A DNA stretch of 64,000 nt, taken from NCBI RefSeq assembly GCF_029109325.1, contig NZ_JAQKQJ010000005.1:1-64000 (forward strand), read 5' to 3'. The position numbers were made by a program, and so were the translations under genes. This document shows positions 43,939-55,136 of the stretch, one piece after another (position 1 is the stretch's first letter; the number at the start of each line of letters is the position of its first letter). The stretch is from Nodosilinea sp. PGN35 (lineage in GTDB: Bacteria; Cyanobacteriota; Cyanobacteriia; Phormidesmidales; Phormidesmidaceae). Under the pieces are notes generated by a model. It had not been told where the DNA came from, did no database searches, and worked only from the letters and a program-made list of their open reading frames with translations.

Positions 43939-44016
43939 ATGCAGAAAATAGATAGCACCCTTCTAGTCATTGTAGCTTTAACCTACATTTTAATAATCAC
44001 ATCCATATCAATCTAA
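43939..44016 (+). CDS. 25-codon hydrophobic ORF (candidate micropeptide)
   Basis: The ORF begins ATG at 43939 with an AAGG sequence 7 bases upstream and encodes MQKIDSTLLVIVALTYILII followed by TSISI, one membrane-spanning helix. It is in the AT-rich island, opposite in orientation to the TA genes. Not recognised; it resembles the scale of type I toxin peptides or small photosystem subunits but has no clear match. The AT-rich background makes chance coding possible. Confidence 0.3.
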   Translation: MQKIDSTLLVIVALTYILIITSISI

Positions 44017-44019
44017 GGC

Positions 44020-44562
44020 TTATACATCTTTTTTGAAATCCACCTGGAAGTGATTTTTGAAGAATTCTTTATTGATCACTGGCTGAATATTCTTAGTTTG
44101 AATTACTTGACTGGAAAACGATTTTGAAGTCAAAGACAACACAGGTGAAGCGAGGGGTAATATCAAAGAGAATATTGCAAGGTACAGAGAAACACAGGCA
44201 ATTATGTAAGTATATTTTCGGTCTATAGCCGAATCCAATGAATTCCAACTATTGTTCAAATCTTGCATCGTTGTCATTCCCATTGAAAGATGCCAAACAG
44301 CCAGCATGCCTCCTGATGCTGGATATGCACCTTGAATTGGAGACCTCGTGCAGTGCCAACAATATTCCATTGCCTCAGAGAATTCAGCTTCAAGCTCTTT
44401 TCTCGCTACAGACAAAGAATTTAATTGAAATATAGAAAAAGGATTGAGAAAGCTTACTTCACTTACATTCTCCAAAAGCTTCTTTATCTTTAGCCTAACT
44501 GGCTGCATCTTTTCGGCCAAATTCAGGGAAGGTATAGTTATGCTCCTCCTTTGTTCATCCAT
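44020..44562 (-). CDS. Unknown membrane protein
   Basis: 180 aa, AT-rich. The N-terminal half is soluble and helical (KLLENVSEVSFLNPFSIFQL, LEAEFSEAMEYCWHCTRSPI, with a CWHC motif). One clear membrane segment is at about 119-138 (YIIACVSLYLAIFSLILPLA). The C terminus is soluble. Not recognised. It lies between the TA module and psaB, so it is probably an accessory gene. Confidence 0.5.
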   Translation of the reverse strand: MDEQRRSITIPSLNLAEKMQPVRLKIKKLLENVSEVSFLNPFSIFQLNSLSVARKELEAEFSEAMEYCWHCTRSPIQGAYPASGGMLAVWHLSMGMTTMQDLNNSWNSLDSAIDRKYTYIIACVSLYLAIFSLILPLASPVLSLTSKSFSSQVIQTKNIQPVINKEFFKNHFQVDFKKDV

Positions 44563-44590
44563 AGCTTATCCTCAGAGGTTATAGATAATC

Positions 44591-44624
44591 AAAAGCTCCC
44601 CAGAACAGTGTTCTGAGGAGCTTT
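44591..44624 (-). terminator. Terminator of psaB
   Basis: Downstream of psaB on the minus strand an AAAGCTCC..AGAAC stem pairs with GTTCT..GGAGCTTT, a bulged hairpin followed by AT-rich sequence. Confidence 0.75.
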
Positions 44625-44648
44625 CAAGTTTAACCTAACTAGCCTAAC

Positions 44649-46859
44649 TTAGCCAAAGCGGCTGGAAGTCGAAGCTATCAGGAAGGCCGCGTAGGTGAGG
44701 ATGTAGCCCACAGTAAAGTGAGCCAGACCCACCACACGACCCTGGATGATCGACATGGCAACGGGCTTGTCCTTCCAGCGAACCAGGTTCGCCAGGGGAG
44801 TGCGCTCGTGGGCCCAGGCCAGAGTTTCAATCAGCTCTTGCCAGTAGCCCCGCCAGGAGATCAAGAACATGAAGCCCGTCGCCCAGACCAGGTGCCCAAA
44901 GAGGAACATCCAGGCCCAAACCGCCAGGTTATTCATACCGTAGGGGTTGTAGCCGTTGATCAGCTGCGAGCTGTTGAGCCACAGGTAGTCGCGCAGCCAG
45001 CCCATCAGGTAGTTAGACGACTCGTTGAACTGGGCGACGTTGCCGCTCCAGATGGCCAGGTGCTTCCAGTGCCAGTAGAAGGTGACCCAACCAATGGTGT
45101 TGAGCATCCAGAACATCGCCAGGTAGAACGAATCCCAGGCGGAGATGTCGCAGGTGCCGCCACGGCCGGGGCCGTCGCAGGGGAAGCTGTAGCCGAAGTC
45201 TTTTTTGTCGGGCATCAGCTTGGAGCCGCGGGCATCCAGAGCACCCTTGACCAGAATCAGGGTAGTGGTGTGCAGACCCAGGGCGATCGCGTGGTGAACC
45301 AGGAAGTCGCCAGGGCCGATGGTCAGAAACAGCGAGTTGCTGCTGCTGTTGATGGCCTCAAACCAGCCGGGCAGCCAAACGGCGTTGGCGGTCTGAGTGA
45401 CGCTGTCGGGGTTCGACAGCAGGGTATCGAAGCCGTAGAGCACTTTGCCAGAGCAGGCCTGCACCCACTGGGCAAACACAGGCTCGACTAGAATCTGCTT
45501 CTCGGGGGTGCCAAAGGCGACCACCACGTCGTTGTGCACGTACAGACCCAGGGTGTGGAAACCCAGGAACAGCGATACCCAGCTCAGGTGGGAGATGATC
45601 GCTTCCTTGTGCTCCAGCACGCGGTAGAGCACGTTGTTCTGGTTGGCCTTCGGATCGTAGTCGCGCACCAGGAAGATCGCCCCGTGGGCAAAGGCCCCCA
45701 CCATAATGAAGCCAGCGATGTACTGGTGGTGGGTATACAGCGCCGCCTGGGTGGTGTAGTCCTTAGCCATGAAGGCGTAGGGGGGCAGCGCGTACATGTG
45801 CTGCGCCACCAGGGAGGTGACCACGCCGAGGCTAGCCAGGGCCAGCGCCAGCTGGAAGTGGAGGGAGTTATTCAAGGTGTCGTAGAGACCCTTGTGCCCT
45901 TCACCCAAATCGCCGGGGGTACCAGCGGGAGGCTTGTGGGCATTCAAGATTTCCTTGATGCTGTGACCGATACCGAAGTTGGTGCGGTACATGTGCCCGG
46001 CGATGATGAAGATCACAGCGATCGCCAGGTGATGGTGGGCCATATCCGTCAGCCAGAGAGACTCGGTCTGAGGATGGAAGCCGCCCAGGAAGGTCAGAAT
46101 CGCAGAACCAGAGCCGGTCGCCGTACCAAAGATATGGCTAGAGGTGTCGGGGTTCTGGGCATAGACTCCCCAGTTGCCAGTGAAGAAGGGCAGCAGACCC
46201 TCGGGGTGGGGCTTCACCGAGAGAAAGTTATCCCAACCCACGTGGACACCGCGAGATTCGGGAATGGCCACGTGCACCAGGTGCCCCGTCCAGGCCAGGG
46301 AGCTAACGCCAAACAGACCCGCCAGGTGGTGGTTGAGGCGCGACTCAGCATTTTTGAACCAGGACAGGCTGGGGCGAAACTTGGGCTGAAGGTGCAGCCA
46401 GCCCGCAAACAGGAAGACCGCCGACAAAATCAGCAGAAACACCGCGCCGCTGTACAGGTCATTGTTGGTGCGCATGCCGATGGTGTACCACCAGTGGTAC
46501 ACCCCGGAGAAGGCCACGTTAACCGGGGTCGAAGACCCGGCCTGGGAGAAGGCATCTACCGCAGGCTGGCCAAAGTGAGGATCCCAGATTGCGTGGGCGA
46601 TGGGTTTGATGTTGAGCGGATCTTTGATCCACTGCTCAAAGTTGCCTTGCCAGGCGACGTGGAACAGATTGCCCGAAGTCCACAGGAAGATGATTGCCAG
46701 GTGGCCAAAGTGCGAAGCAAAAATCTTTTGGTAAAGATTCTCCTCCGTCATGCCGTCGTGGCTTTCAAAGTCGTGGGCTGTGGCAATCCCGTACCAGATC
46801 CGCCGTGTGGTCGGATCTTGAGCCAGGTCCTGGCTAAATTTAGGGAATTTAGTTGCCAT
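44649..46859 (-). CDS. psaB: Photosystem I P700 apoprotein A2
   Basis: Core reaction-centre subunit that binds P700, the electron-transfer chain and, with PsaA, the FX cluster. 736 aa, normal length, with eleven expected helices. The FX-binding loop is [18 protein letters not shown] with two Cys. [40 protein letters not shown] and the C-terminal [16 protein letters not shown] agree with PsaB. It follows psaA after 151 bases. Confidence 0.97.
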   Translation of the reverse strand: MATKFPKFSQDLAQDPTTRRIWYGIATAHDFESHDGMTEENLYQKIFASHFGHLAIIFLWTSGNLFHVAWQGNFEQWIKDPLNIKPIAHAIWDPHFGQPAVDAFSQAGSSTPVNVAFSGVYHWWYTIGMRTNNDLYSGAVFLLILSAVFLFAGWLHLQPKFRPSLSWFKNAESRLNHHLAGLFGVSSLAWTGHLVHVAIPESRGVHVGWDNFLSVKPHPEGLLPFFTGNWGVYAQNPDTSSHIFGTATGSGSAILTFLGGFHPQTESLWLTDMAHHHLAIAVIFIIAGHMYRTNFGIGHSIKEILNAHKPPAGTPGDLGEGHKGLYDTLNNSLHFQLALALASLGVVTSLVAQHMYALPPYAFMAKDYTTQAALYTHHQYIAGFIMVGAFAHGAIFLVRDYDPKANQNNVLYRVLEHKEAIISHLSWVSLFLGFHTLGLYVHNDVVVAFGTPEKQILVEPVFAQWVQACSGKVLYGFDTLLSNPDSVTQTANAVWLPGWFEAINSSSNSLFLTIGPGDFLVHHAIALGLHTTTLILVKGALDARGSKLMPDKKDFGYSFPCDGPGRGGTCDISAWDSFYLAMFWMLNTIGWVTFYWHWKHLAIWSGNVAQFNESSNYLMGWLRDYLWLNSSQLINGYNPYGMNNLAVWAWMFLFGHLVWATGFMFLISWRGYWQELIETLAWAHERTPLANLVRWKDKPVAMSIIQGRVVGLAHFTVGYILTYAAFLIASTSSRFG

Positions 46860-46924
46860 GAATCAAAACGGATTTAGTACGACATTTGAGTCATGAATTC
46901 GGTCGGTCGGGGGAAAACCCGTAG

Positions 46925-46971
46925 GGGCTGACCTGTGTGTCTGCCTGCGTGGGCTGACCTGTGTGTCTGCC
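46925..46971. repeat. Direct repeat in the psaA-psaB spacer
   Basis: Two copies of GGGCTGACCTGTGTGTCTGC (46925-46944 and 46951-46970), followed in each case by C, with period 26, inside the 151-bp spacer between psaA and psaB. Confidence 0.9.
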
Positions 46972-47010
46972 CTGGCTGGTTTTCCCCCAGGAGATTCCAT
47001 GACGGGAAAC

Positions 47011-49275
47011 CTATCCCACCGAAATGATGCGAGCCAGGAAGAAGGCCCAGGTGGTGGCGATACCCCCGAGGAGGTAGTGGGCCACCCCCACAGCCCGACC
47101 CTGAGTGATGCTCAGCGCACGGGGTTGAATGGCCGGAGCCACCTTCAGCTTACTGTGCGCCCAAACGATGGACTCGATCAACTCTTGCCAGTAGCCGCGA
47201 CCGCTGAACAAGAACATCAGGCTGAAGGCCCACACAAAGTGGGCACCCAGGAAGAGCAGACCGTAGGCCGATAGCGCCGACCCGTAGGAGCCGATCACCT
47301 GGGAAGCCTGAGCCCACAGGAAGTCGCGCAGCCAGCCGTTGATGGTGATTGCACTCTGGGCAAAGTTGCCGCCCGTGATGTGACTTACCGTGCCGTCGGG
47401 GCTAACTGTGCCCCAAATGTCGGACTGCATCTTCCAGCTGAAGTGGAAGATCACAATGGATAGGGAGTTGTACATCCAGAACAGGCCCAGGAATACGTGA
47501 TCCCAAGCGGAGACCTGGCAAGTGCCGCCCCGACCCGGCCCATCGCAGGGGAAGCGGAAGCCCAAATCGCCCTTGTCGGGAATCAGGCGAGAGCTGCGGG
47601 CGAACAGCACGCCCTTGAGCAGAATCAGCGCGGTCACGTGGATGGTGAAGGCGTGGATGTGGTGCACCATGAAGTCGGCAGTGCCGAGGGCCATGGGCAT
47701 CATCGCCACCTTGCCCGCCACGGCTACCACGTCGCCACCAAACACGGGGCTGACGCTGGCCATGGCGTTGGGGGCCGTGGCCCCTGCCGCCGCCGCGTGG
47801 AAGCCTTGTACCCATTGGGCAAAGACCGGTTGCAGCTTAATGGCAGTGTCAGAGAACATGTCCTGGGGACGGCCCAGGGCACGCATGGTGTCGTTGTGAA
47901 TGTAAAGACCAAAGCTGTGGAAGCCTAGGAAAATACACACCCAGTTGAGGTGGGAGATAATGGCGTCGCGGGAGCGCAACATGCGATCGAGCGCGTTGTT
48001 CATATTCACCGCCGGATCGTAGTCGCGCACCATGAAGATGGCAGCGTGGGCTCCGGCCCCGACGATCAAGAAGCCGCCAATCCACATGTGGTGGGTAAAC
48101 AGCGACAGCTGGGTGGGGTAGTCGGTGGCCAGGTACGGGTAGGGCGGCATGGCGTACATGTGCTGCGCCACGATGATGGTGAGGGAGCCGAGAATGGCCA
48201 AGTTAACCGCCAGCTGGGCATGCCAGGAGGTGGTCAGGTTCTCGTACAGGCCGTCGTGGCCCTTGCCACCAAACAGCAGGGGGTCACCCTTGTGGCCTTC
48301 TAGAATTTCCTTCATGCTGTGGCCAATGCCCCAGTTGGTGCGGTACATGTGGCCCGCAACAATAAAGAGCACGGCTAGCGCCAGGTGGTGGTGAGCCGTG
48401 TCAGACAGCCAGAGGCCGCCGGTCACGGGGTTGAGACCGCCTTTGAAGGTGAGGAAGTCGGCGTACACACTCCAGTTGAGGGTGAAGAAAGGCTTTAGAC
48501 CCTCTGCAAAGCTGGGGTAGAGGTCAGCCATTAAACTCTTATTGAGGATGAACTGGTGGGGCAGGGGAATGTCCTGCGGAGCCACACCGGCATCCAGCAT
48601 TTTGTTAATTGGCAGCGCCACGTGGATCTGGTGACCGGCCCAGCTGAGGCAGCCCAGACCGAGCAGACCCGCCAGGTGGTGGTTCATCATCGATTCCACA
48701 TTTTGGAACCACTCCAGCTTGGGAGCGCGTTTGTGGTAGTGAAACCAGCCGGCAAACAGCATCAGAGCGGCCATCACCAGCGCTCCAATGGCGGTGACGT
48801 AGAGCTGGAAGCCATTGGTGATGCCAGCGGCGCGCCAGTACTGGAACAGGCCAGAGGTGATTTGAATACCCTGGAAACCACCACCCACATCGGCGTTGAG
48901 GATCTCTTGACCAAAAATTGGCCAAACGACCTGGGCACTGGGCTTAATGCCCGTGGGGTTGGTCATCCAGGCTTCAAAGTTGGAAAACTTAGCGCCATGG
49001 AAGTACATGCCGCTGAGCCAGATAAAGACGACGGCTAGGTGACCGAAGTGCGCACTAAAGATTTTGCGCGAAATGTCTTCTAAATCACTGGTATGACTAT
49101 CAAAATCGTGAGCGTCGGCGTGAAGGTTCCAAATCCAGGTGGTGGTTTTGGGGCCCTTAGCTAAGGTGCGGTCGAAATGACCCGGCTTACCCCACTTCTC
49201 AAAGGAAGTAGGCACTGGATCCTTATCGACAACAACTTTAGCTTTCGCCTCCCGCTCGCGCGGGGTAGTTGTCAT
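47011..49275 (-). CDS. psaA: Photosystem I P700 apoprotein A1
   Basis: Partner of PsaB. 754 aa from ATG 49275 ([20 protein letters not shown]); the frame upstream of this is not coding. The FX loop [40 protein letters not shown] and the C-terminal [20 protein letters not shown] are normal. Transcription is probably from the 580-bp region upstream with psaB as second gene. Confidence 0.97.
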   Translation of the reverse strand: MTTTPREREAKAKVVVDKDPVPTSFEKWGKPGHFDRTLAKGPKTTTWIWNLHADAHDFDSHTSDLEDISRKIFSAHFGHLAVVFIWLSGMYFHGAKFSNFEAWMTNPTGIKPSAQVVWPIFGQEILNADVGGGFQGIQITSGLFQYWRAAGITNGFQLYVTAIGALVMAALMLFAGWFHYHKRAPKLEWFQNVESMMNHHLAGLLGLGCLSWAGHQIHVALPINKMLDAGVAPQDIPLPHQFILNKSLMADLYPSFAEGLKPFFTLNWSVYADFLTFKGGLNPVTGGLWLSDTAHHHLALAVLFIVAGHMYRTNWGIGHSMKEILEGHKGDPLLFGGKGHDGLYENLTTSWHAQLAVNLAILGSLTIIVAQHMYAMPPYPYLATDYPTQLSLFTHHMWIGGFLIVGAGAHAAIFMVRDYDPAVNMNNALDRMLRSRDAIISHLNWVCIFLGFHSFGLYIHNDTMRALGRPQDMFSDTAIKLQPVFAQWVQGFHAAAAGATAPNAMASVSPVFGGDVVAVAGKVAMMPMALGTADFMVHHIHAFTIHVTALILLKGVLFARSSRLIPDKGDLGFRFPCDGPGRGGTCQVSAWDHVFLGLFWMYNSLSIVIFHFSWKMQSDIWGTVSPDGTVSHITGGNFAQSAITINGWLRDFLWAQASQVIGSYGSALSAYGLLFLGAHFVWAFSLMFLFSGRGYWQELIESIVWAHSKLKVAPAIQPRALSITQGRAVGVAHYLLGGIATTWAFFLARIISVG

Positions 49276-49855
49276 GGAGACTCTCCTCTCTCTAGACAAA
49301 AGCAAATCGAGAATCAATCGCCTTGGTGTGAACTGTACCCGAGGTCAGGGTTGCCCACAGGTACAACCGATACTTAGGCAGTGATTGCTCTTGAGCATTA
49401 TAGTCTCGCGATTTGACGCTTTTTGGCCGAGGTTTACAATAATTCAATCTGCGGAAGCCCTTGATCCATGAGGCTTCTGGAATTGCTCTGATCACAAAAT
49501 TGAACTCTGAATCAGGGTTCTATTAATAAAACTCAATAAATAACGGAGCTGATCTGCTTAAATTGGCGATCGCGTCCCACTCTTGTTAATTAATGTTAAT
49601 TGTTAATGCTCGATGCTTGATTTTTGGCGGCCTGTAGAGGGGGCAAAGCGTCCGAAATGGCAGGCGTTGCGGCTGTAGCTGATGGTATGACCCATCAGGA
49701 GGCATCATCTATGACCCGCAGCATTTGCTTCAATATCGGCAAGGTTACCCACCGTGTTACTTATATCTCCTCAGCTCGCTGGGAAGGGCGCGGATCGGGA
49801 CGGTAATCAGGATCCCGTCTACATGCTCCGATAGGTCTGTATCTCTCTTCTGACT
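49276..49855. other. psaA promoter region
   Basis: 580 bp. Between psaA and the NUDIX gene; it must hold the psaAB promoter and leader. TTTACAAT at 49434-49441 is a single HLR1-like half site without a good second half. A TTAAT-rich stretch lies at 49585-49612. A 31-codon ORF with a Shine-Dalgarno begins at 49711 but has no other support. Confidence 0.4.
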
Positions 49856-50299
49856 ATGGCTGCTAAACCCGAGGTGGCGATCGCCATTCTGTACCAAGGC
49901 GATCGCTTTCTCCTCCAGCTCCGCGACGACATCCCGACCATTGCCTGGCCTGGCCACTGGGCCTTTTTTGGCGGCCATTTAGAGCCGGGTGAACACCCAG
50001 ACACAGCGGTGTCTCGGGAGCTAGAGGAAGAAATTGGCTACATCGCGCCGCAGCTATCGCGCTTTGAGCGCCTGGAGGATGCAGCCGTAGTGCGCCACGT
50101 CTACCACGGCCCGCTGGTGGTGCCGGTGGAGCAGCTGGTGTTGACCGAAGGCTTAGACCTGGGGCTCTGGAGCACAGACGACATTTACAGGGGCCAGCGG
50201 TTTTCCGCCCGGGCCAACGAGGAGCGCCCGCTGGGGCCGCCGCACCGGCAAATTTTGCTGTCTTTTCTAGAGCACCGTAGGATAGAACAGGCTATTTAA
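49856..50299 (+). CDS. NUDIX hydrolase
   Basis: 147 aa. NUDIX box GHLEPGEHPDTAVSRELEEE followed by IGY (about residues 40-62) has the GX5EX7REUXEEXGU pattern complete. AIAILYQGDRFLLQLRDDI and WAFFGGHLEPGE are the usual flanks. The substrate is unknown. The next gene begins 20 bases after the stop. Confidence 0.88.
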   Translation: MAAKPEVAIAILYQGDRFLLQLRDDIPTIAWPGHWAFFGGHLEPGEHPDTAVSRELEEEIGYIAPQLSRFERLEDAAVVRHVYHGPLVVPVEQLVLTEGLDLGLWSTDDIYRGQRFSARANEERPLGPPHRQILLSFLEHRRIEQAI

Positions 50300-50319
50300 A
50301 ATAGTGTGTTCTGTCGCCC

Positions 50320-51078
50320 ATGGCTGACTCGTCTGAACAGCTAGAGCTTTTCTCGCCTGAGACGGCGGTGCTGCCCGACTACCGCATCCGGGAGAGCGAT
50401 CGCGCCCGCCACGTCTCAATCAAAGTACACCTCAACGGCCAGGTCGAAGTCGTAGTCCCCCTCGGGTTTGACCAGCGCCAGGTGCCGGAGCTACTGCATC
50501 GGCGGCGGGACTGGCTGTGGCGATCGCGCCAGCGTCTAGCCCACCAGACCGCTGGCCTCACTGACGACCACTTTGACGAAAAACCAGGGCAGATCGAGGT
50601 GCGATCGCGCCATCAAACCTGGCAGGTTAACTACCAGCCCGCCACCACCCGCACCCTGGCGATGACCCAGAGTGCGCCCCAAACCCTGCTACTGCGCGGC
50701 CCCGTTGACAACAACGCCGCCTGTAGCGACCTGCTGCGCCAGTGGCTCAGCCGCAAAGCCCGCGCCGAGTTTGCCCCCTGGCTGCGGGAGCTCAGCTTTG
50801 TGATTAACCTACCCTTTAGCCGCATCTCCATACGCGGACAAAAAACCCGCTGGGCCAGCTGTTCCAGCGACAAAAACATCAGCCTTAACTACAAGCTGCT
50901 GTTTTTGCCTCCCGAGCTGGTGCACTACGTCTTTGTTCACGAGCTGTGCCACACGGTGCATATGAACCACTCCGCCGCCTTTTGGCAGCTGGTGGAGGAA
51001 AAGCAGCCGGGGCATCAGCGGTTTCGCGATGAGATTCGCGATGGGTGGCAGTATGTGCCCCGCTGGGTGGAAGAATAA
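50320..51078 (+). CDS. SprT/YgjP-like metallopeptidase (M48-type)
   Basis: 252 aa. Zinc motif HELCHTVHMNHSAAFW (HExxH at 207-211 with downstream His). The conserved SRISIRGQKTRWASCSSDKN block is typical of YgjP/DUF45 proteins. Together with NUDIX and the following tocopherol cyclase it seems to form a short operon (gaps of 20 and 3 bases). Confidence 0.85.
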   Translation: MADSSEQLELFSPETAVLPDYRIRESDRARHVSIKVHLNGQVEVVVPLGFDQRQVPELLHRRRDWLWRSRQRLAHQTAGLTDDHFDEKPGQIEVRSRHQTWQVNYQPATTRTLAMTQSAPQTLLLRGPVDNNAACSDLLRQWLSRKARAEFAPWLRELSFVINLPFSRISIRGQKTRWASCSSDKNISLNYKLLFLPPELVHYVFVHELCHTVHMNHSAAFWQLVEEKQPGHQRFRDEIRDGWQYVPRWVEE

Positions 51079-52155
<1,077 letters not shown>

Positions 52156-52174
52156 AAATCTTAGGGAGGACTCG

Positions 52175-52840
52175 TTACCAGGGCAGCACGTCCCCATTCG
52201 AGTGCCAGAAGGTGCCAGAATTCTCCAGCGTTAGCGCGTCAATGCGGGCCAGCAGCCCTCTGACCGCCTCGGCGGGGGTAATGCCGCTATGGGTAAACCC
52301 AGTCATGCGCGTCTGCACCAGGCCAGGATGCAAAATTGCCACCGCAATGCCCTTGGGACTGAGGTCGTGCGCCAGCGACCTGCCCGCCATCGATAGCGCC
52401 ACCTTAGACATGCGGTAGCCGTAGGAGCCGCCGGAGGTATTGTCGGCGATTGACCCCATGCGGCTGGTCATAATTGCCACCTTTGCTCCGTCGCCCAGGT
52501 TGGGCAGCAGCGCCGCCGTCAGCCGCAGCGGGGCGATCGCATTGACTTCAAACTGCCGTCGAATGCTGTCAAAATCCAGAGCGTTTAGGGTGACCCGCTC
52601 GAGGATGCCGGCGTTGTTGATCAAGACATCGATCGCAGTTTTCTCCAGCCGCTGAGCCAGCGCCATGACCGCAGCCCCATCGGTGATGTCAACCCCCGTC
52701 TCTAGCTGCACCCCGAGAGCTTTTAGCTCGTCTGAGGGCTGACGGCACAGGGCAATGACGCGATCGCCCCGCTGCTGAAGCTGCCGACAATACTCGTAGC
52801 CAATGCCGCGATTTGCCCCCGTAACCAGGTAAGTAGCCAT
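52175..52840 (-). CDS. Short-chain dehydrogenase/reductase
   Basis: 221 aa. N-terminal TGANRGIGYEYC (TGxxxGIG) cofactor motif, NNAGI motif (DVLINNAGILERVTL) and the active-site Ser plus YGYRMSKVALSM (YxxxK). Convergent with tocopherol cyclase. The substrate is not predictable. Confidence 0.88.
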   Translation of the reverse strand: MATYLVTGANRGIGYEYCRQLQQRGDRVIALCRQPSDELKALGVQLETGVDITDGAAVMALAQRLEKTAIDVLINNAGILERVTLNALDFDSIRRQFEVNAIAPLRLTAALLPNLGDGAKVAIMTSRMGSIADNTSGGSYGYRMSKVALSMAGRSLAHDLSPKGIAVAILHPGLVQTRMTGFTHSGITPAEAVRGLLARIDALTLENSGTFWHSNGDVLPW

Positions 52841-52934
52841 ACAAGTAAAGGTTGAGATTGCATACCGTTTTATTTTTTACAGAGCAGCCCCGTTTAACTA
52901 ACTACCTGAGGGCAGACCCTAAGACAACAGAGCA

Positions 52935-53207
52935 TCAGTTGGGCAGTGACGGTCGCCAGCACAGGTAGATTAAAGGCCCCACGAGGGGAACCAGGGCAAT
53001 GGCCCAAAAGCAATCCGATCGGTACACGCCGCGTCGTCGCATATCGTCGTCAAGCAGCGACGTAAGCGGAAAGAACAGCCCCATCAGGCAAAAGTCTAGA
53101 GTGATCAAGTGCACAAAAGCACAGTCGTGACACTGCACCACATAGTCATGCCAATTGCCCACCCTAACCCCAAAAGCAAATAGCACCAGGGTAATCAGCA
53201 TCAGCAC
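52935..53207 (-). CDS. Small membrane protein
   Basis: 90 aa, with about three hydrophobic segments (MLMLITLVLFAFGVRV, LDFCLMGLFFPLTSLL, FWAIALVPLVGPLIYLCWRP). PLVGPLIYLCWRP is typical of small DUF-type membrane proteins with a C-terminal P.GP..YL..RP pattern. Not recognised further. Confidence 0.6.
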   Translation of the reverse strand: MLMLITLVLFAFGVRVGNWHDYVVQCHDCAFVHLITLDFCLMGLFFPLTSLLDDDMRRRGVYRSDCFWAIALVPLVGPLIYLCWRPSLPN

Positions 53208-53268
53208 AACCCCCGTAGAGCGCCGGTCTAAGAAGCGAACTTAGGGATGAACCAGCACCACTCGCCGC

Positions 53269-55071
53269 TTACGCAACCACCTCACGCAAATGCTTAGCCA
53301 GGCGAATCGCCAGGGCCGCCAGGGTCAGCGTTGGGTTCGCCGCCGGGGAAGAGGGAAACACCGACAGGTCGCAGGCGTAGAGGTTGTCGTAGGCCAAAAA
53401 CTTGAGGTTCGTATCCACCACCCCATCGTTGAGCGACTGGCCGTCGTCGGTTTCACCACTCATGCGCAGGCTGCCAACCTCGTGGGCGACGCCGCCGAGG
53501 CCCGCGCCTTTCAGGGTGAGGTCGTTGTTGATTAGGGGTTCACCGCCGAGGGCGGCAATTAGCTGGTCTTTAATGGCGCTCATTTCGCCGTAGTACTGGC
53601 CGCCGATGGGGCTGGGCTGCATCTGCACCACGGGTTTTACAAAGGCGGGGCCAATCTGCTGCACAGTGTTGGCTTCGATCAGCGGTGCATCCATCAAAAA
53701 CACAATTTCACAGAGCATGACGCTGCCCTTTTCGCGGCGGTGGCGCTCCAGCAGGGCCAGATCGACGTAGCGACCCTGGTTAAAGTCAGCCCCAAACTCC
53801 AGCACAATGTTGTAGGGACGGGTGGGGCCATCGTTGGGCTGACAGAGCACTTTGCTGGTGCTGTTGGGGTCGTAGAGGTCGGCGGTGGCGGGCAGGGCAA
53901 AGTGGGTGAAGTAGATGGGGTGGTCGGTAATGCCGACGCCAATTCTGTTGGTGGGGTCGGCCAGGCCGCTGAGCTGAGCGATTTTGGCACTTTCGACGGT
54001 GCCAGCGGCCAGCACCACCGCCCGCCCCTGGTAGCTGCGCTCCTGCTGGGCAATCAGGTCGTAGGCCACCACGCGGGTCACCCGGGTGCCCTGGGTTTCT
54101 ACCCGACTGACCGGGTGGTTGAGGTTGATGGTCAGGTGCTGGTTGCCCTGGGGGCCATCGGTCAGCATCGACTCGGTGAGCAGGTCGGCAGTCGAAAACA
54201 TACCGGTGGGCACGGTGCTAAGGTCTTGGGGGTTGGAGTACTGCACCGCCATAGGGGCGTCGAAGGCGGTGAACTCGGCCAGGGTCTGGCGCAGAAACTG
54301 CTTTACCCGGCGGCGGTAGGGGGTGGGGGGCAGGGGCACGCGGTTCATCAGGTCTTCGGCCTGCTGGTAGCCGCCGCCTTCGAGAAACCAGCGCAGGGTG
54401 CGAGGCCAGCGATCGAGCTCCCACCAGGCCATGCGCGGAATCAGACCGCCCCAGAAGATCGACTTGCCGCCCAGGTTGAAGGCCTGGCCACCGTCAAAGA
54501 CAGAGCCCAGGCCGTTGACAAAGTTCTGCACTTTGAAGCGTTCGTAGAGGTTCCACACGTGCTTGTCAAACTGGCCAACCCGGTGCTGGCGGGGCAGGTT
54601 GGCGGTGTGGGTGGGAAACAGGTAGCTGCCCGCCTCAAGCACCAGCACCTCCAGGCCCAGATCCGAGAGTTGGTCGGCCAAAATGCCACCGCCGATGCCA
54701 GAGCCCACCACAATTACGTCGTAGAGGCGGCTGGAATCGAGGTTGGGAGGAAAGAACTGCTGCTGGATATTGGTGTTTTCGACCAGCACCTCGCCCATGG
54801 GGGGAAAGGTGACGGTGGGGGCTTGGTAGAGGTAGTCACCACCGGCCACGGGCTGCAAGAACAGGTCGGGGCCGTTTTGCCAGTAGGTGCGCTCGAGCAC
54901 AAATTTGAAGGTAAAACCGCCACCGTAGCGGGCAGCGGGCAGCTCAAAGCGCCAGGCTCCGTTTTCGTAGAGGCCGGGAATGTCTTTGGCAGCCCAGTTG
55001 TCGAGATTGGTGCGGATGGTGATCTGGCGATCGGGGCGGTAGTCAGCGGTGGCGAAGCGGAGGGTAAACAT
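53269..55071 (-). CDS. GMC-family FAD oxidoreductase with N-terminal glycan-binding-like domain
   Basis: 600 aa. Residues 1-95 look like an immunoglobulin-like early-set/CBM-type fold (MFTLRFATADYRPDRQITIR, GFTFKFVLERTYWQNGPDLF). The FAD domain starts YDVIVVGSGIGGGILADQL (118-136), with later LGGKSIFWGGLIPRMAWWEL, VVLAAGTVESAKIAQLSGL, HEVGSLRM, and the C-terminal DLSVFPSSPAANPTLTLAAL, the usual GMC end. The substrate is unknown. Divergent from mtnA. Confidence 0.85.
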   Translation of the reverse strand: MFTLRFATADYRPDRQITIRTNLDNWAAKDIPGLYENGAWRFELPAARYGGGFTFKFVLERTYWQNGPDLFLQPVAGGDYLYQAPTVTFPPMGEVLVENTNIQQQFFPPNLDSSRLYDVIVVGSGIGGGILADQLSDLGLEVLVLEAGSYLFPTHTANLPRQHRVGQFDKHVWNLYERFKVQNFVNGLGSVFDGGQAFNLGGKSIFWGGLIPRMAWWELDRWPRTLRWFLEGGGYQQAEDLMNRVPLPPTPYRRRVKQFLRQTLAEFTAFDAPMAVQYSNPQDLSTVPTGMFSTADLLTESMLTDGPQGNQHLTINLNHPVSRVETQGTRVTRVVAYDLIAQQERSYQGRAVVLAAGTVESAKIAQLSGLADPTNRIGVGITDHPIYFTHFALPATADLYDPNSTSKVLCQPNDGPTRPYNIVLEFGADFNQGRYVDLALLERHRREKGSVMLCEIVFLMDAPLIEANTVQQIGPAFVKPVVQMQPSPIGGQYYGEMSAIKDQLIAALGGEPLINNDLTLKGAGLGGVAHEVGSLRMSGETDDGQSLNDGVVDTNLKFLAYDNLYACDLSVFPSSPAANPTLTLAALAIRLAKHLREVVA

Positions 55072-55118
55072 GGGGCATTTTGCGTGGGGGTCGCTTTAAC
55101 CTCCAGTGGGGATCGATC

Positions 55119-55136
55119 ATTCTCCGGATGGAGAAT
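55119..55136. promoter_or_regulatory. Inverted repeat in the GMC/mtnA promoter region
   Basis: ATTCTCC and GGAGAAT separated by GGAT form a 7-bp stem between the two divergent genes. A candidate operator only. Confidence 0.3.

Noticed and set aside
45534..46877. Long open frame of 447 codons antisense to psaB
   Set aside because: A shadow of the strongly conserved psaB frame in GC-rich DNA; no known domain, and codon pattern follows the opposite strand.
49434..49451. HLR1 site in the psaA promoter region
   Set aside because: Only one good half site (TTTACAAT); the second half does not match, so it is not claimed.
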